From Leucogyrophana mollusca (lineage: Eukaryota > Basidiomycota > Agaricomycetes > Boletales), in assembly GCA_021014945.1 (NCBI GenBank), contig MU266469.1, positions 1 to 64,000 on the forward strand: 64,000 bases of DNA, in the 5' to 3' direction. Shown in pieces: positions 10,857-21,229 of this stretch (within the stretch, counting starts at the first letter, position 1; each line of letters opens with the position of its first letter). Made by a program: the position numbers and the translations under genes. The notes beneath the pieces are model-generated. The model had not been told where the DNA came from. It saw only the letters and a list, made by a program, of their open reading frames with translations, and did not search any database.

Positions 10857-13297
10857 ATGTCCTTCTCCATCGAGAAGGACCCGAGCGAAAGCCGGCTCGA
10901 TCCAACATCCGAAACTTTTGCCCGACCCGCAGCAAAGGATGGCCCTGCTCAGCAACCGTCCGCAAGGGAAAGTGATGTGTAAGTTTCATGTCAAAACCAG
11001 CCTCTCACGCGACTTTTCATCATATCTCGTGCTCATTATCATACTTTCTTCGATTCCAACTATCCTTGCATTCCGGGGAAACACATAAATCCAGGATTTC
11101 TCCTCCCGAAAGCCCTGCCTCTCACCCCACCAATCCTTCCCCTTCACAAACGCAGCAGCAGCAGTCCTCGCAACCTCCTCAACAGCAACCGCCGCACCCT
11201 TGGTCAATTCGGCATCTCCTGCTTCAACCCCCCGTAACAATACCCAAACCGGGAGTTGCACCACCAGCTTCTTCATCTCCACCGCCTTTCCCGCGGTATG
11301 GCCACGCTCTTCACACCACAGCGACTGCAGATGGTGACCTATATCTTTTTGGTGGTCTCGTCGGTGACACTACGCGCAATGACTTGTATGTATTCTCCGC
11401 TCGCGATCTTTCGGCCACTCTTGTGCGGACCGCTGGAGAAATCCCTTCACCCCGAGCTGGGCATGCGAGTGCATTGGTTAATAACCTGCTGATTGTGTGG
11501 GGAGGCGATACGGACTCAGCGTCCAACCCAATGGGTAAACAGGACGATGGTTTATATCTTCTTGATATAGGTATGCGTCCGACTGGTCCGAGCATCTCAC
11601 AGTGTACTCACCACATACATAGTGTCTCGAGAATGGACGAAAGTGAACATCCATGGTCCTTCACCTCCTGGCCGGTATGGCCATGCAGTGGCGATGATTG
11701 GCACAAAGTTTTTCGTCTTCGGAGGTCAGGTGGATGGCGAGTTCTTGAATGACCTGTGGGTCTTTGATCTCAATTCACGTAAGTGGTCGCTCGCCATCAA
11801 TCATCGGGTTGTGATCGAGAGTTTGATGCCTTCGTTCAGTACGGGCCCAAGCGACTTGGGAGCTGTGGGAGCCCGCGGGAACCCAGCGGCCTGCTCAGCG
11901 TACTGGTCATGCTATTGTAGCTTGTGGTGACTGTATCATTGTGTAAGGTCCCCTTCCCCGCACCATCCCAAATACTCATGGTTTTCGACGTCAGTTTCGG
12001 TGGTACTGACGGCCAGTATCATTACAACGATACGTGGGCCTTTGATGTGAATACAAAGAAATGGTCGGAACTACAATGCATCGGATTCATACCTTCGGCC
12101 CGAGAAGGGCACGCAGCAGCAGTTGTCGATGATATGATGTACGTGTTCGGCGGGAGGGATACAAGCGGAAAGGATTTGGGTGACCTTTCTGCGTTCAGGA
12201 TCTCTAGTGCGCCATAGCTTTCCCCTATTAAACATTTGTGCATCCTGATTCTTTCTATCCAGATAAACGCTGGTATATGTTCCAAAATATGGGACCTGGA
12301 CCCAGTAACCGTTCGGGTCATGCAATGGCCTCTGTGGGCACTCGCGTTTTTGTTTTGGGCGGCGAATCGTCCCCACCCCCACCAATAGAAGGAAATGACT
12401 CCGGCATTATTAACGTGCTCGACACCGGTGTGTTGAAAGCCTACGTCTAGCTCACTATGCTTACTGACGGACCTTTAGAGCATATCAAGTATCCCGATGT
12501 AAGCATTCTTTTCGTGTATGCACCTTTTCACCTGCTAACTTCCTGCGTTTAATAGGCACCTGTCCCTCAACCAAGCCCGCCCCTCCGCCAGCAGAAGCAA
12601 AACCGCACCACGGCGCAAAATGACACTTCTTCACTCAGCTCCTCAATACTTGATGTGAGTGTGCGTTTTCTCGTTTCGCGCTCCCGAGAACTGATCATCC
12701 CTGCACACTTAGCTTCCCGCCATCCCACAGCAACCCGCCACGCAGCGCCCGAAGGAAAGGCCGCTGAGTATCGACTTCTGGGACACGGAGTCAATATACC
12801 CACCGCGCGTAGGTGCTTCCAGTTTTTTCCTGAGCATCCATCCCTCACTGGTGGGCCTTTTAAGCAACCTACCGAACCCAAGCAAGAGACATCGGCCGCT
12901 CGGCCGGCCGTGTCTGGTCGCAAGTGGTCACTCTGGCCTGTCTTCCGCAGAAGCGCTTCTCACCCCACCGAGTCACACAAAACACAGCCTCTCGCACGGC
13001 AGCATTCGCGATCATCCAACGTTGCCCCCGGACGGGACAAAGTGGTAAGTTGTTCGCTCCGCCCCCGTGGTCAATTGACTAAAACCATTTTATGAACAGC
13101 GGTTGATAATGTCACCGGATACAGAGCGCTACGATTTGCCTTCCCCGGAGCCACAGGAACTCCCGCCAATAGCAACTCGCACACCGTCATTCCCCGAGAA
13201 AGAGATAGATCCCTCGGAGGGGTGGTCGTGGTCAAGAGAACTGTGCGGGCTCATATGTTGTTGCTGGCTCTTCTCCAAGGACCGGGGACATGGGTAA
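10857..13297 (+). CDS. Kelch-repeat protein related to Tea1/Kel1 cell-polarity proteins
   Basis: Eleven exons fit one frame: 10857-10978, 11095-11570, 11623-11778, 11840-11942, 11995-12206, 12263-12427, 12479-12498, 12556-12654, 12713-12808, 12865-13044 and 13100-13297, about 608 residues. After a Gln/Pro-rich start, six kelch blades are visible ([106 protein letters not shown]), so a six-bladed propeller is expected. This part closely resembles Tea1/Kel1, which mark growing cell ends. The long coiled coil of Tea1 is absent; instead there is a Ser/Pro-rich tail ending in a hydrophobic cysteine cluster (LICCCWLF). The last three exons are less certain than the propeller. It lies between two WD40 remnants. 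Confidence 0.8.
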
Positions 13298-14099
13298 TCT
13301 TGTGTTTACTTCTCCGTTGTAATATCCCGTGATTCAGTATATTAGCTGCTCGCCGTGGACTCATGGCGCTGGCAGGCGACAGAGTCCTATAGACAACAGT
13401 ATCGAAGGTGGCCCCGCTGGTTCAAGCACCAACATGAACGACTTGAAGGAAGAGTGTCAAGGACTCTCGAGACTCTTTCTAGATCCCAGCGTTGATAGAA
13501 TGTAATATACTTTTCCGTAGATGTCTTCAGTTAAGCACCCGTTCGCGTCCTTGCGATCGAGTGCTTCTCGGGTAATTCGGAGCCATCGATGGGATAACGA
13601 CATCCAGCGAGTCAGAAAGAAGGTTGCCAGGTAAGGTGAGGTCCTGGTGGGGAAGTGATAGATATACACGAGATGGTTGACTTACTGTTTTGCCGGGGAC
13701 CGTTTCGAGTGTCCTCGGCGGACCTGCTAGCGAGCTGATAATAACTCTTTGAGGGATGGCTGGCCCGCTCGTTGACGGTCGTATCGCGTTCGCAGCTGCC
13801 TTGGCTCTTTCGTGCCGCCCGGTGGTGCTGTTCGCTAGAATGTGTTACAGATCGGAGAAACACCGTTTTCACCTTCGACGCAGGCACGTGGTTGATTTCG
13901 ATGTTGATCGTCCAACGATTCCTGCGTTCTACTCGGCCATCAGCGTCTATATCTCCATCAAATCTCCTGTATTATCCTGTATTCTTGGCTCGTCGCTCTT
14001 GAAGATGTGGCTACAGACCGAGAGATGCGTAACAGCGAAGGTCAGCAATTTGTGAAAGACGACCGTTAGCACGACGAGATATCAGCCAGACTGGGCAAC
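13298..14099. other. Intergenic, no gene seen
   Basis: Short frames only, on both strands. A 99-codon frame at 13756-14055 lacks motifs. The stretch separates the kelch gene from the second WD40 remnant and may be decayed coding sequence of the latter. Confidence 0.35.
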
Positions 14100-14370
14100 T
14101 TTCTTTCGCTCAATTTTGGGATACGGACATAGGCAGACCAATCAGGGGACCGCTGCAATGCGACAACTACATTTTGTGTCTGGCTTCCTCGCTAGACAGT
14201 GCGGGGGTCGCCGCTGGGCTATGGGATGGCTCATTCCAGGTGTTTTATATATCGAAGCGAGGTTGTCGTCGGTCCCATCAAAGGCCACATGGATCCGGTG
14301 GCGTCGATTGCGTATTCGCCGGACGAACGGGTTCTAAAGGTCTGAACCACTGGTACCGAGGAGGAGTGGT
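14100..14370 (+). pseudogene. Second WD40-repeat remnant
   Basis: One frame reads WDTDIGRPIRGPLQCDNY then ASLDSAGVAAGLWDGSFQVF; a shift of one base is then needed to read VVVGPIKGHMDPVASIAYSP and DERVL, followed by a stop. The block matches the 9.1-9.3 kb remnant blade (GRQVREPLECDD, then GLRIAIGLRNGSFEVF), so both come from one WD40 family. No intron of normal length explains the frame change. It may be the broken upstream part of the gene modelled at 14943-16121. Confidence 0.55.
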
Positions 14371-14942
14371 TTGTTTGGCAAAGGCTTTTGAAACAAACAA
14401 CTTCTGATTTCATGCTTAGTCATCACACTCACCTTTCGTGGTGACCTTGACTTGATGGCACTTCCCCTTTTTATGCCAGCGAGCGATGTCAAGCTTCCTC
14501 AGCCAGAATACAGAGTTACATCCTTTAATTACACGGAGCCCGCATCCGCCTGCAGAAAACGAAAGGCATAAGGTTCCACATCCGACTCATTCGTTACTCT
14601 GTCTTCGACTCTTGCTATCACCAACTTGAATCCTATCGCTTGCCTATGTAATCAACGCCTGGAGGGCTGTCTATTGTGTATGGACAGAGGAACTACTTAC
14701 CACCCGCAAACAGCCATGTACTTGGTGTCGAAGCGGCGGCTGACTGTATCGAATTTTGGACGTGCCAGGGCTGACATACATTTCTCCAAGTTATATAAAT
14801 GCCAAGTTCACCAGTAGGTCCCATCAGCCTTTATCTTATAACTCGACGTCCCAATATCTCAAGGATCTGTTAATTGCCTCTCTTCGCTGGCCCCGAGCTT
14901 GTGGACGTATCTACGTATTTCCGTAACACACCATCACCTGCC
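14371..14942. other. Stretch between WD40 remnant and orphan gene
   Basis: No supported exon. A short frame at 14626-14817 and the region just before 14943 may be degraded WD40 sequence linking the remnant to the following exons, but the frame is broken. Confidence 0.3.
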
Positions 14943-16121
14943 ATGTTTAACGAAACGGACGATGCGCTGGGGCTTCTTGGTCGAGTCGCAGACGCATTCG
15001 ACCGGCCGACAACTCGTGAACATTACAAAGGAGTTCGCGTTGACTCGATCAGAACGCATCACCCACAGACAGTACGTCATGCCTATCAGCATTTTGTGCG
15101 GCTCCCATATCTCTTCTCACTCCACCAGAGCTATTCTAGTTGCGGCAGCCAAGTACAGCACGCAAGGTTCACTCGCTGTGACTCTTCGTTCGACGTGAGC
15201 TACATCTACGATGACAATGACATCGAGGGATTAGGGGGTCCCTCTGCGCAACTGCGATCATGCTCTTCTTCAGAAACCGTGACAACGCTTTCTCGGATAC
15301 CAGACATAGAAGATCCGTCCAAATGTTCCGAACACACAATAGTTTCGGACGACTTAATGAAGATGGTATGTAACTCTGGTATCTGTGCTGCACTCGGATC
15401 ATACAATTTAGAATTCCATTTCGCAGCTATTGGACAGCAGCCCATTAGACAGACTCAATCATCTTGCCCGCGCCGAGCTCAAGAAAGCCGGGTGGTTCGA
15501 ACGCTCGTATGTCAACCAGAAGATCAATTACTTGTCACTAAACTCAATTAACCTTCGAGCAGGGATAAATGGTCCACTGTTAACCAAGGCCTCTCACCGT
15601 CTAAACCATCTTTGTCAGACGATCCTTTGCCTCTCCTGGTCCTAGATTCTGTCCCCAACATCGAAATGACCCCACCCAAATTGCAAGTTATCTCCGATAG
15701 CCCTCGCGCTTTCTACAGTCCGGATAGTCCGACGCGAGGGCTGTGCTCCCCGCTAGATCCCGAGATCAAATTCAGCACTCCCAACGGCAAATTCATCGAG
15801 AGTGTAGGCATAGATGACGACCCAGATACATTCGACAGCAACTTCCCGGATTTTTCTACTCTCTCGTACGACAAACCCCTCCCGCACATCCCTCGTAGAC
15901 GTTTTGGCCGTGTGAAGAACTTCGTCAAGAGGGTGCTTGCCTCATCTGGAGCGAGCAACGCGATCACGACTGTCAGGAACCGCCATTCGCTCCTGGTTCG
16001 AACGCCTCCGCCGAATGCGAATACTTCTCCTACAAGCTGGTCGAACTCGGGATGGCACTTGCCGTCGTTAGCAAGCCCAGGTCAGCCACTCAACAATCGC
16101 TGGAGCGGACTATGGCGTTGA
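14943..16121 (+). CDS. Hypothetical protein; probable disordered tail of a WD40 gene
   Basis: Four exons join cleanly through introns of 57, 61 and 56 nt: 14943-15071, 15129-15365, 15427-15506 and 15563-16121, about 334 residues. The start is the first ATG of the frame (MFNETDDALGLLG); the true start may be upstream. The protein is Ser/Pro/Asp-rich with no folded domain; a basic patch (RRRFGRVKNFVKRVL) lies near the C-terminus. Agaricomycete WD40 proteins often end in a low-complexity tail with a basic motif of this kind, so this may be the surviving 3' part of the broken WD40 gene just upstream. It could also be an independent gene. The regular introns suggest it is or recently was spliced. 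Confidence 0.5.
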
Positions 16122-16414
16122 CTCTGAAGCTTCAGGCTGGATATTCCTTTATTTCTGTTTCGGCGTTCTTGCTAGTCGTCCAACCGTCTTCAAATTCTTG
16201 TGGCCTTCCAAACTGTATTCGTAGGGTCAAAAGTCCGAGAAGACGAGCCACGCTCACATTACTACCGCTTCTACCAGTACCAGAATTACATGTTCGAGTG
16301 GATAAACGACAGGAAACTAAATGTCCAAAAAGTCCAGTGTGGTTGGTGATAATACAAATGCTGAGTCTCTAGAAATGCTTCTCCTCGCACCTCCGGTATA
16401 TCATGCTGCAAAAC

Positions 16415-19400
16415 CTATATCAGTGCCTGCATGACATAGAACTCCCGCGCAGCATCCAGGAGCTCCACCTGGAGCCCCATCCACTCCGACTCTGCTGCCG
16501 CTTTTTCCCTCGCCCGCGCATCCTGTTTGACGGATTTCACCGTCATCGTGAAGCCGGCCGAGATAGGCCGGTGATCGGATACGTTCGCCTCATACCTCTG
16601 ATAGCTCAACAGCTTCACGCGATCTGGGTCGCGTGAGCGCCAGAGTACTCTGTCGCACCATGCAGGAACGCGGCGTTTCTCAGACGAATCGAATTCGCTC
16701 GAACGGCGATCGTACTTGTATGTCGGCGCAAACGTGAGAGGCCCTTCCATGAAGCTGCGGAAACGGAAGCCTCGGTTGTATTTCATCTCCTTCGTGAGTT
16801 GATCGTGGACCATGAGAGACTCGAAGTCTCCTGCTTGGATGGCTGCGACCACGTGGTCTCGACGTTGATCGATACGATAGTTCATGTCCCCGTTGACCTA
16901 GGCATTGGGGATCAGTCAGCCAATAGAGGCATGTCATCAAAGCGACGCACGAAGACGATTTCATGGTCGAGTACCATCGACCCGTCTCCTCCACCAACGT
17001 ATGCGAGTGGCTCTTCGATTGCATCAGATGAAGGGAAGACGGATTTTTCCTCAAGGAAAGCTGCTACGTCCGAATTTCGCTGACGAACGTGATGTTGTCC
17101 GGCGGCCAAGTGGCAATTGATAAGGCAGATAGAAGAGTCGTCAATGACAAAACGGGCTACTATGCCGCCCTATTTTTCGACTGTGAGCATCGAATGCAAA
17201 GCATCAAGCCAACCAAAAACGAACCTTGTTGCCATACCGCCCACCCATGCCACGCTTGATAGTAGTGATTGCCACGTCCTTCAGTGATATCCGCTCCGTG
17301 TTCTTGACGAACATACAGGTAAACAACCCTACGAGGCTTTCTGTATGTATCACCGTGTATGGTGCATCGGGCGGCATAGCTAACTTGACGGCGAGGATCA
17401 ACCGATCGTGCCATCGCTTATACGACGATGTGACCTTCTCGGAAATCTTGCCATCCTCAGTTTTCTTCTTCCCGCCCAAGAGGACGGTCTTCGCGGCCAT
17501 CTTGCGACTCTCGAGGTCGATGACTTCTTGGAAGCCAAAGGAGATGATGTCGGGACTGTCGACACTTTGGAGCACGTCTTGCAAGAACGTAATATTTTCT
17601 TGTTCGTTCGTTAGGGCGTCAGGTTTGGCCGAGTCGACATTCCACGAGACGACCAGCACGTTGATGTTCCGGAATGTGCTGAAGGCACGCTCGCGCTTTA
17701 GAAGTGCGTGGTCTAAAAAAATGTCAAGCACACCAATGTGAATCAATCTTGTTAAGGACTTACCAATCCAATCGGTACCAAGCAATCCGTCCCAGAACCT
17801 CAGCTGCTCGTCTCGACCGATGCTAACCACACTCAGCCTCTCCGTCTTCTCGATCGCGAACGGGTCGACGAACAGCTTCAGCACCGGTAACCCGTCGTGA
17901 GCAGACCAGCAGTTGGTCACTATCCACGGGCGAGGTGCAACGTCATATGCCGAAATCATACCCTTCCTTCCACCTGCCCATAATCGATTGTTCACGCCCT
18001 CGAGACTCAACACATCCGATGCGGAGACCTTCATCACCTCTACGCATTGCGGCGTGCCTTCGGACGTGGCGAGGTTCCATATACTGATAAATCCACCCTC
18101 GTGCCCAAGGTAGACATGGTCCGGGTGCGACGGTAGTAGCGTCCCAGATGTCACAGCACCTACGTGCTGCGTCGGAAGAAGAGACCGACCGATGCTACCG
18201 GGGGTGAAGATGTCGTAGATGCGTATCACAGGAACTGAGCTCGTCCCCGTGCCATGAACCTCCGTCCTCACTGAGGTCCACAGCATCCCGCCAAGCATCC
18301 TCACAAACTCTTGCTTCTCTGCGATTCGGTACACCCGCGGCTGCGTGTATACTAGGCTCACGTCGTCCGACATTCCCACAGCCGGATCGAATATCATCAC
18401 CTTCCCTGTGTCGTCGACCGTGATCATCGTTCGGCCGTACCGAAATATGTCCGTAACGGTGTGCCCATGAGCACCAAGTTTCGATGCGACGACACAACCC
18501 GTCCTGATGTCAATCTCGAATAGGTGTCCCTCCTTCGTGCCTACCCATAGCATGAATCCTCTATCCTTCTCCTGTGCGGCAGGACGGAACTCCAAGCTAG
18601 TCACCTTCGAGTCCCGCATGCCTATCTCCTTCGCATCTACTGCCCATGCAGGACTGTCGCTCGAGGACAAGTCGTAGTGCTTGATATGGTGCTGTGTTGC
18701 AACAACGACATTGGAACCTGCGACTGCAACTTGGCCAGAATAAGCGGGTACATGAATCCTGAACTCAGAAAAGTTGAAGGCAGTCACTACAGGTGGGCGA
18801 CGCGACGATCGACTCGTATCGGGCAGCAAGTCCACAGTGCGCGTCCGGGGATCCTCTTCTTCACCCGATTCTTCGTCAGAAGATGGTGAAGGTGGGCGAC
18901 GCATTGGTGGTAACTTGTCCCCGGGAGCGATGATTCGCGTGGGCGGCGGTGGCAGTCTGCTTGTCCCAAGAGGTTTTCGGTCAGCACCAGGCGATGGTGG
19001 TTCAGCAGCAACGGACTGCACGTTAATACCATGCCGGACGGGAAGAGGAGGTGCGGGTGAATGAATATCTGGCATAGATTCGTCTGAATTCGGGCGGCGC
19101 ACAGGAAGCGGAGGGGGTGTGGATGGTGTTGGTGTTGAGCTGGCCGAAGACTCGTTCACTGGATGAGCCACGGAGCCATTGTGTCGAGGCGGTGGTCGCG
19201 GAGGAACGTGTAATGAAGGGCGAAGAGAAGGGCGGCTAGGTGGGGGAGGTCTATCTGAGAGTGGAAGAGATAGGCTCGACACGCTCGAGTTTGAACTGTC
19301 GGAGGATTCTGGTTTGTGGTTCTGCACGCCATTGGCAGCTGCAGCGCGGGTCTTTCGTGGTGGAACGGCAGGCCTCGAGGGTACTTCGGATAACTCAGAT

Positions 19401-20788
19401 TCATCGTCTGAGAATGGACTGTGCCGTGACATGCCCAAGGTGCTTGGGGGTTCAAAGGAATCATCTGACTGGCTAACGAGAGAGCAGTGAGATGTGCGAG
19501 GGTGAGGGCGACGAGGAGGGACAACCGGTGGGCTCGGGGATAAAATGTTTGGTTCGCTGTGGGACGTGAGGTGGTCCTCTTGTGATATGGGTTTGGGGGT
19601 TGCGAGTTGTGCCGGGGACATGATAGCAATGGAGCTGGAGAAACAAGATTGGTTAATCAGAACTGCAAAGAAAGCGTCTGAAAGGCGACCGGCGAAGACG
19701 AAAAGAAGGTGTGGCGCAACAGTAAACAGCACCCGTCATGAAACACATACGGGGCACTGGGAGACCGTGCCGCAGCCATATCCCCACGATGGGGGCTCAG
19801 GAGCTATCACTATTCAACATCCTGAATAGTTAATGACCGCTGATCTGCGTGAAACCAACGTCATCAACTTCCCGGCAACTTACCGATAGCCGTACTCGTC
19901 CGACACAAAGACTGATAACCATGCGAGCCCAAGATATGATACTTACGCGAATCTGTTTCTAAGTGACGCGACACCACCCGTGGGACGTTGATCGTCGGTA
20001 ATATGGCCGTCGAAGTTGTCACCGAGTTCCTCATCTGGACTCCCGACGAGTGCAGAAGATAGGATGGGGGTATGACCTCCCGCTTTTGGATGGCGAGGAG
20101 AAACTCCAAGTACGCAAGTCTCTGAGGGATTGGTATCGCTGTGTGATGCCGAAGGAGCCTGGCGGGGAATTGGTTTCGGGGTCGTGGGTCTTGGTGGGGA
20201 AACGGGTGTTACAGAACTATCAGAAGCGGAGATCAATGGGTGAGCTGCGGTCTCTCCATATACAAGGCACCCTGGAGATGGTTTCGAAAAACAAAAGACT
20301 CACGAGAATCGATTGCGCAACGAAGCAACGCCGCCCACATGAGGCGTGTCATCGTCGCTATTATGGTCCGTGGGGATATTGGACTTCAGGCTGGGTGGCA
20401 GGCGTTCCGGACTACCTTTGGGTGATAATAGTGCAGCAGGGACTGGAACTGGGCGCAGGAGAGGAGATGCAGCCGGGGAAGGAGTCGGTTTCTTTGACCC
20501 CCGAGATGGTGGAGGCGGAGGGGCTCGCCGCACAGCTCCTTTCGCATCAGATGCTAAAGAAGCGGAACGCAGGCCTTGCATGGCTGGGCGAACCGGTTGC
20601 TCATCTTTGCTGGTTGCTGCTCGCGGGCGTGGGCTCAGAGTGTCTGGTGACAACAACCCAGGACTACTCGGAGCGGAAGACTTCGGATTGGTCGCAGGGG
20701 ACCCTTCCTGGGCAAGCTGCTCGAATCTGGACCTTAGGCTCCTCACAGCTGGCGTCGGAGCGGATTCGATATCTGAGTGATCAACCAT
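16415..20788 (-). CDS. Inositol polyphosphate 5-phosphatase with WD40-like region
   Basis: Removes the 5-phosphate of inositol lipids or inositol phosphates. Seven exons on the minus strand: 20788-20304, 20216-19947, 19634-17764, 17712-17225, 17169-16951 and 16897-16415, with the 51-nt intron at 17763-17713 hidden in an open frame; about 1271 residues. (Six segments are listed; the 312-nt second intron may hide a further small exon.) The N-terminal 600 residues are Pro/Ser-rich with PPRRPHP-type motifs. A beta-propeller-like region follows (VVVATQHHIKHYDLSSSD, LEFRPAA, MLWVGTKEGHLFEIDIRTG). The catalytic domain starts near residue 885: VVSWNVD, GFQEVIDL, NCHLAAGQ, NGDMNYRID, PAWCDRVLW and SDHRPISAGF, all key residues present. 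An alternative start at 19621 (MSPAQLATP) would give a shorter form lacking two SLRNRF modules. Confidence 0.87.
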
Positions 20789-21133
20789 TTCGCCGAAAGA
20801 TAACTGAAAGGAATGTGAGCCAGCTCTTCGAAGCCTCGGATATTAGACTGGGCAGGCCTCGTGCCGCAGCACTGAAGATGAACAATTCTATGCAGCGAGA
20901 TGAAAAATGAGAGGGAAAGTAAGGAATAATAAAGGGCCAGTTCGAGGAGGTGTGGAGAGTTGAGTAGACCCGTCGAAATAGAGCATTGGATTTCTGGGAG
21001 GTGGTGCGATGTGGGGACCGGCCAAAGTCCAGGCCATTTCCTGATTCGGAAGTCCGTCCGGAACCTCCTCGGGAAGCAAGCGGAAGGTCAAGTCTCCGTT
21101 CGTTCGGGTTGGGCTTAGGGGAGGAAAAGAACC
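20789..21133. promoter_or_regulatory. Upstream region of the 5-phosphatase gene
   Basis: 345 bases between the minus-strand 5-phosphatase start and a plus-strand ATG at 21134. It must contain the 5-phosphatase promoter. No core element was identified. Confidence 0.3.
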
Positions 21134-21226
21134 ATGTCTGCAGCAGCAGACGACGATTCAGAATTCTTCATCAAACTGCATCACGACATTAACCGATTTA
21201 ACGAGCAGACGCTGACAAGAGATCAA
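21134..21226 (+). pseudogene. Orphan first exon of an unrecognised gene
   Basis: ATG at 21134 opens a good coding-like stretch (MSAAADDDSEFFIKLHHDIN, then RFNEQTLTRDQ) that runs into a consensus donor (AAA followed by GTGAGT at about 21225). No continuing exon was found in the next 2 kb: later frames are short, with stops, although GFMQLLYCQKVALLPG at about 21297-21343 could be a fragment. It may be the start of a gene whose body has decayed, or a small spliced gene that was missed. Confidence 0.35.
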
Positions 21227-21229
21227 AGT

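Noticed and set aside
10857..13297. Kelch gene as a truncated pseudogene of Tea1
   Set aside because: First suspected because the coiled coil is absent, but three more exons with 55-58 nt introns continue the frame to a proper stop.
15490..15500. GGTTCGAA string resembling a tRNA B box
   Set aside because: It lies in a coding exon with no matching A box or cloverleaf around it.
17226..17741. 171-codon plus-strand frame
   Set aside because: Antisense to the catalytic domain of the 5-phosphatase, which has all its motifs on the minus strand.
20050..20910. 286-codon open frame on the plus strand
   Set aside because: It lies antisense to the Pro/Ser-rich N-terminal exons of the 5-phosphatase gene; a shadow frame.
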